Source: an uncultured Pseudophaeobacter sp. (lineage in GTDB: Bacteria > Pseudomonadota > Alphaproteobacteria > Rhodobacterales > Rhodobacteraceae). From it: a stretch of DNA of 64,000 bases. Positions 26,674 to 34,738 of the stretch are shown here, piece after piece. Location of the stretch: NCBI GenBank assembly GCA_905479575.1, contig CAJQNB010000017.1, forward strand, positions 186,001-250,000. Direction: 5' to 3'. Each line of letters starts with the position of its first letter. Position 1 is the stretch's first letter. Under the pieces are notes generated by a model that searched no databases, was not told the origin of the DNA, and saw only the letters and a list, made by a program, of their open reading frames with translations. A program made the position numbers and the translations under genes.

Positions 26674-27458
26674 TAGCGGATCTGTGTCGTCGCAGACATC
26701 ATCTGATCGACTGCAGAGATGACTTTGGAGTTCATTTCATAGCCACGCTGTGCCTCGATCAACTCGGTGACCTCGCGGACTGAATCGACAGAGCTGCCTT
26801 CGAGATAGCCCTGGCGGAAGGTGCCAAGTCCGTTTTCGCCGGCGGTTGACACATTTGGAGCGCCCGAGGCCTCGGTTTCGGAAAAGAGATTGCTACCAAT
26901 GGCTTCCAGACCCTTGGGGTTGGTAAAGCTGGCAAGGTTGAACTGGCCCAGAAGCTGGCCTTCGGCGGTCTCTTCAAAATAGGCGTAAACTTCGCCGGAG
27001 CCATTGATCGAGATGCTGATTGCGTCGTCAGGAACGGTCACATCTGGGGCTACCGTATAGCCGTCAGAGGTGACAATCAGCCCCTCGGCCGAGCGTTTCA
27101 GCGAGCCATCGCGGGTATAGCCGCTTTGACCCGACGGCAGGGTGACTTCCAGGTAGCCCTTACCCTCGATGGCAACATCCAGGTCATTGCCTGTCTGCTC
27201 CGGGGCACCCTGTTGCAGATGCACGGAAATGGCGGCGGGACGAACACCCAGACCCACCTGAACACCGGTGGGCAGGATGGTCCCATCAGAGGCATTCACG
27301 GTGCCGGCACGGGTGACTTGCTGGTAGTGCAAATCGGCAAATTCGGCGCGGCGTGGATTGTAGGCCGTGGTGTTCATGTTGGCCAAGTTGTTCGCGATGG
27401 TTTCAACACGCAGCTGCTGCGCGCTCATACCTGTTGCGGCGATTTTTAGGGCACGCAT
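26673..27458 (-). CDS. flgG: Distal rod protein FlgG
   Basis: A 261-residue rod subunit. The N-terminal flagellar rod motif MRALKIAATGMSAQQLRVET with the NNLANMNTTAYNPRRAEF stretch, the FlgG/FlgE core (TLPSGQSGYTRDGSLKRSAE) and the C-terminal GSSVDSVREVTELIEAQRGY helix are all present. The length equals typical FlgG. Secreted through the flagellar export system, it forms the distal rod. flgF lies 10 bases upstream and flgA overlaps by one base. Confidence 0.97.
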   Translation of the reverse strand: MRALKIAATGMSAQQLRVETIANNLANMNTTAYNPRRAEFADLHYQQVTRAGTVNASDGTILPTGVQVGLGVRPAAISVHLQQGAPEQTGNDLDVAIEGKGYLEVTLPSGQSGYTRDGSLKRSAEGLIVTSDGYTVAPDVTVPDDAISISINGSGEVYAYFEETAEGQLLGQFNLASFTNPKGLEAIGSNLFSETEASGAPNVSTAGENGLGTFRQGYLEGSSVDSVREVTELIEAQRGYEMNSKVISAVDQMMSATTQIR

Positions 27459-27468
27459 GGGTGGTCTC

Positions 27469-28185
27469 CTATGACTTGATCAGTTTTTCAATGGCGTTGC
27501 GGATGCGCTGGTCTTCTGTTTCCAGAAAACTTTGGCCCATTTCATAGGCGCGCTGGATTTCAATCATTCGGCTCACCTGGGTGATGGCATTGACGTTGGA
27601 TCCCTCCAGAAATCCCTGCACCACTTTGGCGGTTTCGGACTCTACAATTTCGCCCTCGGCGCGGAACATCACGCCATCCTCGCGCATCAAGGTGGTTTCT
27701 TCGTCTGGCTGGAACAGGCCAATCTGACCGACGGTATTGCCATCGGCGGTAATGGTGCCATCGGCCCCGACGTGAATGGATTCAGCGGTGCCCGGAATAA
27801 AGACCGGCGCGCGGCCTGCATCCAGAACCTTGTGGCCGTCCATGGTCACCAGATCGCCGGCCGCATTGGGAGAAAAAGCGCCTGAGCGGGTCAGCCGTTC
27901 CCCAAGCGGGGTTTCGATCATGAAATAGGCGTCGCCCTCGATTGCAAAATCAAAGGAGCCCCCGGTCTGGGTCAGCTGGCCCTGTTCCATGGAGGTGTTG
28001 AAAATATTCGCCCGCGCCATCGATAGGGATTGCTGGCCCGGAGAGGATTGGACAAATTCGGAAAAAATCAGCCCTTCAGAGCGGTAGCCCGTGGTGGCAG
28101 CGTTTGCGATGTTATTCGCCACCACACGCATTTCGCGCATCAAACCGGTCTGCCGGGAGAGGGTTGCGTAGCCTACGTTTCCCAT
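27469..28185 (-). CDS. flgF: Proximal rod protein FlgF
   Basis: A 238-residue rod protein. The N terminus MGNVGYATLSRQTGLMREM and the ANNIANAATTGYRSEGLIF motif, the central SFDFAIEGDAYFMIETPLG segment, and the C-terminal GSNVNAITQVSRMIEIQRAY helix are present. The ATG at 28185 shares one base with the fliQ stop (TGATG); a TTG one codon earlier is the alternative. Its place after fliQ and before flgG is the usual Rhodobacteraceae order. Confidence 0.95.
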   Translation of the reverse strand: MGNVGYATLSRQTGLMREMRVVANNIANAATTGYRSEGLIFSEFVQSSPGQQSLSMARANIFNTSMEQGQLTQTGGSFDFAIEGDAYFMIETPLGERLTRSGAFSPNAAGDLVTMDGHKVLDAGRAPVFIPGTAESIHVGADGTITADGNTVGQIGLFQPDEETTLMREDGVMFRAEGEIVESETAKVVQGFLEGSNVNAITQVSRMIEIQRAYEMGQSFLETEDQRIRNAIEKLIKS

Positions 28186-28457
28186 CAAGAAACTCCTGCG
28201 ATCAAAGGAATGATATGGCCGTTAAAAAAGGCCACGAGTGTTTGAGTCATGAACCCCATGGACATCCAGAACACGACGACAATCGCCGCCAGTTTGGGGA
28301 CAAAGGTGAGGGTCATTTCCTGTACGGATGTCAGAGCCTGAAACAGACCAATGGCGAGACCGACGACCAGGGCCACCGCCAGGATCGGCGATGACATGGT
28401 GACCCCGGCCCAAAGAGCCTGTCGTAGGGTGTCGTAGAATTGGCCTTCGCTCATCAT
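28185..28457 (-). CDS. fliQ: Flagellar export gate protein FliQ
   Basis: A 90-residue protein with two membrane segments (residues about 16-40 and 50-75), part of the FliPQR export gate. The signature VVGLAIGLFQALTSVQEMTL is at residues 31-50. Two ATGs in tandem open the frame. It lies 4 bases after fliE and overlaps flgF by one base. Its partners fliP and fliR are not in the window. Confidence 0.95.
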   Translation of the reverse strand: MMSEGQFYDTLRQALWAGVTMSSPILAVALVVGLAIGLFQALTSVQEMTLTFVPKLAAIVVVFWMSMGFMTQTLVAFFNGHIIPLIAGVS

Positions 28458-28461
28458 TGGC

Positions 28462-28761
28462 TTAGACCGGCATCCGCAGGATTTCTTGATAGGCTTCGAC
28501 CACCTTGTTGCGCACGGTCACTGCGGTCTCAACCGCCAGCTCGGTCTGGGCCAGAGCCTGAACCAGCGCGTGGGGATCACCACCGCCAGTCATTGACTGA
28601 ACGGCGGTCTGTTCACCAACCTGCATGGTGTTAGCAAAATTGGCAAAGCTTGAGCGCAGCTGATCGGTGGGGCTGGGGCCAGCAAATTCCGGGTCCGCTT
28701 TGGTGGCGGGACGGGCTGCGGCATAGCCTCCAGCGGCGGCAGTGATAGAGCGAATATCCAT
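28462..28761 (-). CDS. fliE: Hook-basal body adaptor FliE
   Basis: A 99-residue protein joining the MS ring to the rod. The C-terminal half has the FliE signature: MTGGGDPHALVQALAQTELA and VRNKVVEAYQEILRMPV. The N terminus is low in conservation, Ala-rich and probably disordered, as in the family. It is 24 bases after flgC and 4 bases before fliQ. Confidence 0.93.
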   Translation of the reverse strand: MDIRSITAAAGGYAAARPATKADPEFAGPSPTDQLRSSFANFANTMQVGEQTAVQSMTGGGDPHALVQALAQTELAVETAVTVRNKVVEAYQEILRMPV

Positions 28762-28784
28762 TCTGGATCTCCTCGGGTGTTAGA

Positions 28785-29177
28785 TTATTTTCTCAGAAGG
28801 TCCATCAGCGAAGCTGACATTCCACGGGTTTGTTCGAACATTTTCAGGTTTGCGTCATAGCTGCGTTGCGCCTCGCGGGCGTCGGCGATCTCGATCATCA
28901 GATCTACGTTTGATCCCTCGTAGTGACCGCTTTCATCCGCCAGGGGATGCGAAGGGTCATAGACATTTTCCAGGTCACTGCGATCGAGGACGACGCGACC
29001 AGTCTTGACCCGTTCCACATCGTTCTCCAGGTCGCGCGCTGCCTCAAACGGCACGCTCTTGCGGCGATACCCAGGGGTGTCGGCGTTGGAGATGTTTTCA
29101 GAGACGTGACGCAACCGGGTGGCCTGTGCTTTCAGGCCGCTGGCAGTCACACTCAGGGAATTGGAAAATTCACTCAT
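28785..29177 (-). CDS. flgC: Proximal rod protein FlgC
   Basis: A 130-residue rod subunit with the rod-family N terminus (SLSVTASGLKAQATRLRHVS, then ENISNADTPGYRRKSVPF) and the conserved C-terminal helix containing SNVDLMIEIADAREAQRSYD. The central GRVVLDRSDLENVYDPSHP is the FlgC-specific part with the Tyr-Asp-Pro-x-His-Pro motif. It follows flgB by 15 bases. Confidence 0.96.
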   Translation of the reverse strand: MSEFSNSLSVTASGLKAQATRLRHVSENISNADTPGYRRKSVPFEAARDLENDVERVKTGRVVLDRSDLENVYDPSHPLADESGHYEGSNVDLMIEIADAREAQRSYDANLKMFEQTRGMSASLMDLLRK

Positions 29178-29192
29178 GGCTCATGTTCCCCT

Positions 29193-29579
29193 TTAGCGCC
29201 CCAAACTGGTGCGCAGAATGTTCATTGATGATTTATAGATGGCAAGCGCCCGGCTATGCTGGCGCTTGACCTCAACCCCATTAAGGATTTCGGTCTCAAG
29301 CGAGACGGAGTTGTCGTTGGGGTCGGCGCCGCTGGGCGACGTGGTCACGGCCCAATTCATGTTGGAGCCGTTGATGCCATTCAGATGCGAGCCGCGTGAG
29401 GCCACCATATCGCCCGGGCGCGGCCCGGCGGCATAGACCTCTTTAAAAGGTTTGATATCCTTGGCGTGATATCCAGGCGTATCCGCATTGGCGATGTTTT
29501 CCGCCACCAGCGCCTGACGCTTACCTGCGTGGCTGGCCATCGAATATGCAATTTTAAAAACGTTCAGTTCGGTGAACAC
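29193..29579 (-). CDS. flgB: Proximal rod protein FlgB
   Basis: A 128-residue rod subunit, first gene of the leftward operon. The FlgB N terminus (FTELNVFKIAYSMASHAGKR, then AENIANADTPGYHAKDIKPF) and the C-terminal EVKRQHSRALAIYKSSMNIL helix are clear. I start at GTG 29579, because FlgB proteins usually begin at this Met/Val-Phe and a GAGGGAGAAG ribosome site lies upstream. A TTG at 29606 in frame would add nine residues. The divergent gene is fliI, with an 88-base spacer containing a CtrA-like box. Confidence 0.93.
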   Translation of the reverse strand: MFTELNVFKIAYSMASHAGKRQALVAENIANADTPGYHAKDIKPFKEVYAAGPRPGDMVASRGSHLNGINGSNMNWAVTTSPSGADPNDNSVSLETEILNGVEVKRQHSRALAIYKSSMNILRTSLGR

Positions 29580-29602
29580 CGGGGCTTCTCCCTCGATCAA
29601 TT

Positions 29603-29617
29603 TCAATCAAGGCTTAA
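29603..29617. promoter_or_regulatory. CtrA-like box between flgB and fliI
   Basis: On the minus strand TTAA-GCCTTGA-TTGA matches the CtrA consensus TTAA-N7-TTAA with one mismatch. It is about 24 bases from the flgB start and 51 from the fliI start, and could serve both. Sequence match only. Confidence 0.45.
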
Positions 29618-29667
29618 CCCTGATTCCTTTAGAAATTGTTTCAGGAACTAGTTGGAGGCCTCAGGCC

Positions 29668-30996
29668 ATGATTCCAGAGCTGAAAGCTTTGACCGAACAA
29701 ATCGCCAGTAAGAAATTGGCAACTTCCATGGGGCGCGTCAGCGGAATTTCCGGGGGAGAAATCGAAATATCCGGCCTGGAACGCGAAGCGCGAATCGGCG
29801 ATCGCCTGGTGCTTGTGCGGGGGCCGGGTGATGAATTGCACGGCGAAGTCCTGAAGATTAGTGATAGCAAAATCAGCATGTTACCTGATCGTGCGCCAGA
29901 TCGCGTCGCAATGAACGATCGTGTGATGCTGCGCCCGGCGCCAGCATTTGCCCCGGGTGATAACTGGATCGGCCGAGTGATTGATCCCTTTGGCGAACCC
30001 CTGGATGGCAGGCCCATGCTGCGCGGAGAACAGGCGCGGGATCTGATGGCGCCGCCTCCAAAAGCGGCAGGACGGCGTCATATGGGGGCGCGTTTGGAGA
30101 CCGGGCTGTCGGTGTTCAATACGATTCTCCCCATCGTACAGGGCCAGCGTATTGGTCTTTTTTCGGGCTCTGGTGTTGGTAAATCGACTTTGCTCGCAAA
30201 AATGGCGCAATTTATGCAGGCCGATGTCGTGGTCATGGCGCTGATTGGTGAACGTGGACGCGAAGTGAATCACTTTGTCGAAGAGGTTCTGGGGCCAGAA
30301 GGCATGAAACGGGCGGTTGTTGTGGCTGCCACCTCTGATCAGTCGGCGCTGGTGCGCCGTCGCAGTGCCTGGGCTGCTATGACCATCGCTGAACATTTCC
30401 GCGATCAGGGTAAAAACGTTCTGTTCATGGCCGACTCGGTGACGCGTTTTGCCGAGGCCCACCGGGAGATTTCCGCGGCTTCGGGCGAGGCCCCATCGTT
30501 GCGCGGCTACCCGCCCTCTGTGACGCCTCTGATCACCGGGCTCTGCGAACGGGCTGGTCCTGGCGCTGATGGCCAGGGTGACATCACGGCGGTGTTCAGC
30601 GTTCTGGTGGCGGGCTCTGACATGGATGAACCCATCGCGGATATCCTGCGTGGTGTTCTGGACGGGCATATCGTGCTGAACCGGGAGATCGCCGAGCGCG
30701 GACGGTTCCCGGCGGTTGATGTCTCGCGCTCGGTCTCGCGGAGTTTGCCAGCGGCGGCAACAGAAGAAGAGAACGCTGCCATTCTGGAGGTCCGCAAATT
30801 CCTTGGATCTTATGAGCAATCCGAAGTGATGATCCGCGCGGGCCTGTATTCCGAAGGCAATGATGCAGTTTTGGATCAGGCGGTGAAGATCTGGCCGGAA
30901 CTGGATGCCTTCTTTGGCAAAGAAGATCCTAGCGGGATTTCCAACAGCTTTAACCGCCTGCAGCTGATGCTGCGCCGCGCCACCAGAGGCCGCTAG
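29668..30996 (+). CDS. fliI: Flagellum-specific ATPase FliI
   Basis: A 442-residue cytoplasmic ATPase of the flagellar export apparatus, related to F1 beta. Walker A is GSGVGKST at residues 167-174; the Walker B region is VLFMADSVTRFAEAHREI; RGYPPSVTPLITGLCERAG and the C-terminal stalk-facing domain follow. ATG 29668 has GGAGG 9 bases upstream; an upstream in-frame start at 29572 would run into the flgB coding region and leader. It is divergent from flgB and convergent with the DUF1217 gene. Confidence 0.96.
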   Translation: MIPELKALTEQIASKKLATSMGRVSGISGGEIEISGLEREARIGDRLVLVRGPGDELHGEVLKISDSKISMLPDRAPDRVAMNDRVMLRPAPAFAPGDNWIGRVIDPFGEPLDGRPMLRGEQARDLMAPPPKAAGRRHMGARLETGLSVFNTILPIVQGQRIGLFSGSGVGKSTLLAKMAQFMQADVVVMALIGERGREVNHFVEEVLGPEGMKRAVVVAATSDQSALVRRRSAWAAMTIAEHFRDQGKNVLFMADSVTRFAEAHREISAASGEAPSLRGYPPSVTPLITGLCERAGPGADGQGDITAVFSVLVAGSDMDEPIADILRGVLDGHIVLNREIAERGRFPAVDVSRSVSRSLPAAATEEENAAILEVRKFLGSYEQSEVMIRAGLYSEGNDAVLDQAVKIWPELDAFFGKEDPSGISNSFNRLQLMLRRATRGR

Positions 30997-31025
30997 GGGC
31001 AGGTCCCTAGAGAGGGCTGATGTCG

Positions 31026-31057
31026 AAGGGCAAGAAGTTGAACAGCTTTTTGCCCTT
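31026..31057 (+). terminator. Terminator-like hairpin after fliI
   Basis: AAGGGCAAGAAG and CTTTTTGCCCTT (31026-31037 and 31046-31057) pair over 12 bp with one G-U wobble and an 8-base loop, 29 bases past fliI. The T tail is short. Confidence 0.65.
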
Positions 31058-31130
31058 TATGCGGGCGCAAAGCCCTGCATTATTGAGCGTCATGTCGGCC
31101 AAAACGGGCTGAAAACAGAAAGAAATGGCG

Positions 31131-31173
31131 GAAAAAGAAAAAAGGGCGTGTTCCAGTCTACCTGGATCGCCCT
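31131..31173 (-). terminator. Terminator of the fliC-flaF-flbT-DUF1217 unit
   Basis: Read leftward, AGGGCGATCCAG and an imperfect partner (31173-31143) form a GC-rich bulged stem, immediately followed by a T-rich tract (complement of 31142-31131). Confidence 0.8.
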
Positions 31174-31209
31174 CAATTCAGTTTGACCTATCGGTTTCGG
31201 AGGCTTTGC

Positions 31210-32016
31210 TCAGGCTTGCAGCAGCGAAAGCGCCAGGGCTCCAGAGGATGCGGCGCCTGAGTAAGCGTTTAGTTCGGTCCGTGCCAGATAGGTATTGACC
31301 AGTTTTTCCAACTGTTCCGGATCCGAAAACATGGTGAGATCGTCAGACCCAAACCGTTTTTTTGCAGCGTCCTGCATGATGCCGACCTGTTGGTCGATAT
31401 CAAGCTGTGCCAGATCACTTGGCAATCCAAGTGCGGTCTGCATCATGGTTTGAAGCTGCGGCTGACCAATGATGTTGAGCCATTGTCCGGTGATTGACAG
31501 TTCTTCGCCTTCGTCATCGAAGGTGACCAGATCCACCAGTTCCCGTTCAGCATAAAGAGCGATCTGCATGGAAACGTCCTGCTGCCCAACCGCGTCTTCA
31601 AAAGACTGCACCACATTTTTGTCGGCGACTTCCTGCATTTTGTAGGTCAGGCCGGTCACGGGAGCGAGGCCGGGGCCAAACTTGAATGCATTTGTGAAGT
31701 CGATCCAGCGGTCGTCGCCTAGCTTGTTGGCCAAGGCATCATCCGCTTCGCTCCCATCTTCAAGCACTTTCTGAATCATCGCCTTTGAATTGATCTCACT
31801 GGCGAGACCAAATGCATTCAAGGCCACTTCCAGCAGGCGATAGTCAGAAACCAGATCCTCTGCGGTTTTGACCTTTTTGATGTTTTCCATGAAGTACTCG
31901 TTGTCGCGCTCCAGGACCGGGTCCTTGTTGAAGTGCTCAAACTGGCGGTCGTAGGTAGACTGCAAAAAGGCCCAACCAGTCAATCCGGTCGAAGGGATGG
32001 TGGGTGCAAAGCTCAT
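31210..32016 (-). CDS. DUF1217-family flagellar-locus protein
   Basis: A 268-residue protein of the DUF1217 family, common in flagellar gene clusters of alphaproteobacteria but without a defined biochemical role. The sequence is mostly predicted helix: ADKNVVQSFEDAVGQQDVSM and a TDPEQLE-like FSDPEQLEKLVNTYLARTEL near the C terminus. ATG 32016 overlaps the flbT stop as ATGA and gives a clean N terminus (MSFAPTIPSTGLTGWAFLQ); the frame also opens 21 codons earlier. It is the last gene of the flagellin group, followed by a terminator. Confidence 0.82.
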   Translation of the reverse strand: MSFAPTIPSTGLTGWAFLQSTYDRQFEHFNKDPVLERDNEYFMENIKKVKTAEDLVSDYRLLEVALNAFGLASEINSKAMIQKVLEDGSEADDALANKLGDDRWIDFTNAFKFGPGLAPVTGLTYKMQEVADKNVVQSFEDAVGQQDVSMQIALYAERELVDLVTFDDEGEELSITGQWLNIIGQPQLQTMMQTALGLPSDLAQLDIDQQVGIMQDAAKKRFGSDDLTMFSDPEQLEKLVNTYLARTELNAYSGAASSGALALSLLQA

Positions 32017-32417
32017 GACGGACGGATCGCCATCAAGCGTTCTTCCCGTGGCAGCAAAGTGCGCAGGGACTTCAGACACCTGTAATGATTGTCTTCCAAC
32101 AGGGCTTCTGTTGCTTCGGCCAGGGCCGAGCGGCTATCGGCGTCGACAAAGACCTGGCTCAGCTCTTCGATCCGACGCAGCATAGGCAGGCGATCTTCTT
32201 CGGGGTCACTATCGCCGGTCAGAACCAGCTGCGCTGCATAGCACACGCGGCGGACAGGTGTATTGGCGTTTTCGGGATGGATGGCATCCCGTAGACGCAG
32301 GATATTGGCATCCGGGGTAACGATAGACAGACGGCTCCGTCGGTCACCATTTTCGATGACAGCACCATTTACCAAAACCCGCTCTTTAGGGGCAAGTTTA
32401 AGAACAAGTCCACTCAT
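32013..32417 (-). CDS. flbT: Flagellin translation repressor FlbT
   Basis: A 134-residue protein that in Caulobacter binds the 5' untranslated region of flagellin mRNA and promotes its decay until the hook is complete. Family sequence: LKLAPKERVLVNGAVIENGD and RRVCYAAQLVLTGDSDPEED, then a helical C terminus with NHYRCLKSLRTLLPREE. It is 2 bases after flaF and overlaps DUF1217 by 4 bases, downstream of the flagellin it should control. Confidence 0.94.
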   Translation of the reverse strand: MSGLVLKLAPKERVLVNGAVIENGDRRSRLSIVTPDANILRLRDAIHPENANTPVRRVCYAAQLVLTGDSDPEEDRLPMLRRIEELSQVFVDADSRSALAEATEALLEDNHYRCLKSLRTLLPREERLMAIRPS

Positions 32418-32419
32418 AT

Positions 32420-32806
32420 TTAGGTTGCTCCGCTACGGAGGCCGCGCAGGACGGCCATGTTGACTTCAATCAGCGCTCTCACATTCGCTTTACGCGATAG
32501 GACCTTGCTGGTGTGTTGGCGGGTGAACTCGGCTAGGTAAAACAGATTCTCTTTAACATCTTGCGGCAATTGGTTCTCTTTTGCAGCAAGATCAACTGCG
32601 AAGATGGTCCACATCTTGCGATTTTTATGCAGTGCCTCGGCTAATACAGCAAAGCCTTCGGCGCCCTTCTTCGTACTAGCGGTCTTGTGGGCGGCAAGTA
32701 GGTTTTGGGTCGCACGAGCAACGATATCATACTCATAGTCTGTGGTTGTCTTGGTCGAGGCATTCGCCGCGGTATAGGCACTCTTCGCTTTCAGAAGTGC
32801 GTTCAC
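32420..32806 (-). CDS. flaF: Flagellin synthesis regulator FlaF
   Basis: A 128-residue FlaF protein, which in Caulobacter opposes FlbT and aids flagellin secretion. Recognisable are SAYTAANASTKTTTDYEYDI, RATQNLLAAHK and FAVDLAAKENQLPQDVKENL. The start is a GTG with AGGA upstream. It is 80 bases downstream of fliC, beyond a strong hairpin, so expression probably comes from read-through or its own promoter. Confidence 0.93.
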   Translation of the reverse strand: MNALLKAKSAYTAANASTKTTTDYEYDIVARATQNLLAAHKTASTKKGAEGFAVLAEALHKNRKMWTIFAVDLAAKENQLPQDVKENLFYLAEFTRQHTSKVLSRKANVRALIEVNMAVLRGLRSGAT

Positions 32807-32849
32807 GTGTTTTCCTAACGTATTATTTCTTCAGATTCTCTGAGAAGGG

Positions 32850-32878
32850 ACCCAGGGCGTGAAAGACACGCCCTGGGT
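32850..32878 (-). terminator. Strong hairpin between fliC and flaF
   Basis: Perfect 12-bp stem ACCCAGGGCGTG / CACGCCCTGGGT with a 5-base loop, eight bases after the fliC stop. There is no long T run, so it may act as a partial terminator or mRNA-stabilising stem. Confidence 0.8.
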
Positions 32879-32886
32879 TAGGTCTT

Positions 32887-33711
32887 TTAACGGAACAGCT
32901 GCTGCAGAGTTTCCGGAGCCGAGTTGGCAATGGACAGCGCCTGAACACCAAGCTGCTGCTGTGTCTGCAGAGCTTTCAGTCGGGCGGATGCTTCTTCCAT
33001 GTTGGTGTCGACAAGCGAACCAATGCCGGACTTCATGGCGTCGGTCACTTTGGTGACAAACTCGTTCTGACGCTCGATACGTGCAGCCGAGGCACCCAGA
33101 GCCGCAGCGCCATCAACGGCAGCCTGGATCAGGGCTTCGATGTCGTCAATCGAGGCTTCAGCAGTTGTTGAATCAGTCATGTCAACGGTGGTCAGGTCGA
33201 GGCCGGCTTCAAAATCAACCGACGCAACGGTGATGTTGGAGGCGGTCACAGCACCAGCTGCATCACGGTCCAGCGAAGACAGAACAGTGATGTCGCCACC
33301 GGCGGTGTTCAGCAGGTTAGCGCCGTTGAACTGAGACGCACCAATTACCGAAGTAATCTGGTTTTTCAGCTCATTTACGTCAGCTTCGAGTTTGCTGTTA
33401 TCAACGTTTTCACCAGTTGCCGCAACAACTTTTTCCTTCATCTCTTTCAGAAGATCGGTGATCTGCTCAGCGCCCGCAGTTGCAACAGCAACAGTGGATT
33501 CACCCAGCGACAGCGAGTCGGATACCGCTTCAAAACCCGCAACGTCCGATTCCATAACTTTGGAAATCGCCCAGATGGCAGAGTTGTCTTTGGCAGCGCC
33601 GATTTCTTTACCAGTAGAGATCTGGTTCTGGGTGTCTGTCAGGTCGCTGTTGATGGAGGACAACGTCTGCAGAGCAACCATTGCGCCATTGTTTGTCAGA
33701 ATGCTGGTCAT
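32887..33711 (-). CDS. fliC: Flagellin
   Basis: A 274-residue filament subunit. The conserved N-terminal coiled domain (MTSILTNNGAMVALQTLSSI, then QNQISTGKEIGAAKDN) and C-terminal domain (LKALQTQQQLGVQALSIANS and ETLQQLFR) are intact. The central variable part is short, so the outer D2/D3 domains are minimal, as is usual in Roseobacters. AAAGGAA is upstream of the ATG. It is followed by flaF, flbT and a DUF1217 gene, and its 227-base leader region carries repeats. Only one flagellin gene is visible. Confidence 0.96.
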   Translation of the reverse strand: MTSILTNNGAMVALQTLSSINSDLTDTQNQISTGKEIGAAKDNSAIWAISKVMESDVAGFEAVSDSLSLGESTVAVATAGAEQITDLLKEMKEKVVAATGENVDNSKLEADVNELKNQITSVIGASQFNGANLLNTAGGDITVLSSLDRDAAGAVTASNITVASVDFEAGLDLTTVDMTDSTTAEASIDDIEALIQAAVDGAAALGASAARIERQNEFVTKVTDAMKSGIGSLVDTNMEEASARLKALQTQQQLGVQALSIANSAPETLQQLFR

Positions 33712-33860
33712 AGCTTTATTCCTTTAGCGAGTGAGACACTTTGGTCTCAGTAGTTTTCCCTGCCCCGAAGGGCGTTTTGGCGTCTTTCTGACAATGCGTT
33801 CAGCCTGTCGGCTTTCGCGCCACCTCAGTCGTGAGATGCAAGGAGACATTGCCGCGAAAG

Positions 33861-33901
33861 GTGCTAAGGGAGTGCTAATGCCGAAATCTACAATCCGTAG
33901 A
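33861..33901. promoter_or_regulatory. Repeats upstream of flagellin
   Basis: GTGCTAA occurs at 33861-33867 and 33872-33878, a direct repeat with an 11-base period (one helical turn). It is followed by TCTAC-N5-GTAGA (33887-33901). It lies 150-190 bases upstream of the fliC start. Function unknown. Confidence 0.4.
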
Positions 33902-33938
33902 ATTTTACTAAACCCTGGCGCGACTTAGCTCGCCTGGC

Positions 33939-34319
33939 TTAGCTGCGTTTCTCCAGACGTTGACCCGTTATGGTGCCATAGCTTTCCTTGCGCCCGGCGC
34001 GGTCATATACATCAAGTCCCTTTTTGACCCGGCGCAGCTCAGCCATACGTGTAGCGACACTGCGGATGCCTTCCATGGCACTGTTGAGCAGTTCCTGGTT
34101 TCGTGACACCTTTGTCTGCACCTGCGCGAGGTCCGCGCGTTCGAGTGTGCCGATCTCATTGAGCTGCGCGATGATTGTTTCTTTGCGGGTCAACAGTTCC
34201 TGGATCTGGTTCAGTTCACCGCGCACCAGGGCGCTGCGTTCCTGGTCCAGAATTTCGTCCAGCTCATCAATAAGGCTTTGAGGAGTCTGGTGGGTCAGTT
34301 GTGCGTTTAGATCAGTCAT
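33939..34319 (-). CDS. FlgN-like flagellar export chaperone (probable)
   Basis: A 126-residue, almost wholly helical protein with heptad-like leucines: LIDELDEILDQERSALVRGE, then IQELLTRKETIIAQLNE. The C-terminal segment GRKESYGTITGQRLEKRS is conserved-looking. This resembles FlgN family chaperones, which hold the hook-filament junction proteins FlgK/FlgL before export. It overlaps the upstream rod-binding gene by 8 bases. flgK and flgL are not in the window. Family assignment is moderate because FlgN proteins diverge. Confidence 0.72.
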   Translation of the reverse strand: MTDLNAQLTHQTPQSLIDELDEILDQERSALVRGELNQIQELLTRKETIIAQLNEIGTLERADLAQVQTKVSRNQELLNSAMEGIRSVATRMAELRRVKKGLDVYDRAGRKESYGTITGQRLEKRS

Positions 34320-34608
34320 TCGAGGAATCCTTCATTGCGTGATACAGCGATTCGGCGAGGCCAATGCCGCCGGCTTCGGTAATTTGTTCGGCCTGGGCGC
34401 GGATCAGAAAACTGCTGAACTGATCTTCGCCCTCGCCGCCACCGCCAAGTCCTTCGCGGCTTTTTCCAAGCCCGGCAGATTTCAGCATTTCTGTAAGAAA
34501 AGAAGCTTCTAGCTGTTTTGCAGCATCGCGAATCGCAGCATCCTGTGATGCCGCCTGAAGCTTAGGCGGCGGTGGGGGCGCCGGATGAACTGTTGTTAGA
34601 TTGGGCAT
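34312..34608 (-). CDS. Rod-binding protein (FlgJ N-terminal domain type)
   Basis: A 98-residue protein equivalent to the rod-cap domain of FlgJ, without the muramidase domain. Key segment: IRDAAKQLEASFLTEMLKSA, then a Gly-rich stretch and EDQFSSFLIRAQAEQITEAG and IGLAESLYHAM. The N terminus is Pro-rich. Alphaproteobacteria often have this single-domain form, with cell-wall lysis left to a separate enzyme. It overlaps the FlgN-like gene by 8 bases and diverges from fliK. Confidence 0.86.
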   Translation of the reverse strand: MPNLTTVHPAPPPPPKLQAASQDAAIRDAAKQLEASFLTEMLKSAGLGKSREGLGGGGEGEDQFSSFLIRAQAEQITEAGGIGLAESLYHAMKDSSND

Positions 34609-34673
34609 TCTGCACCTCGTCTCTAGGTTTAATTCAGATTTGCTTGATTTTTTAGAGACTGCCCCAAGAGCGG

Positions 34674-34689
34674 TTAAAATTACCGTAAC
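34674..34689. promoter_or_regulatory. CtrA-like box upstream of fliK
   Basis: TTAA-AATTACC-GTAAC matches the CtrA consensus TTAA-N7-TTAAC with one mismatch. It lies 49 bases before fliK and 66 bases before the divergent flgJ-like start. Confidence 0.5.
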
Positions 34690-34738
34690 TCCTTTGGCCT
34701 AAAGCTGGGGATCTCGAGATAGAACGTCTGGAATCCTA

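Noticed and set aside
33861..33880. CIRCE heat-shock element upstream of flagellin
   Set aside because: One half-site TTAGCACTC matches, but the second copy is in direct orientation and only 7 of 9 positions agree, so it is not a CIRCE inverted repeat.
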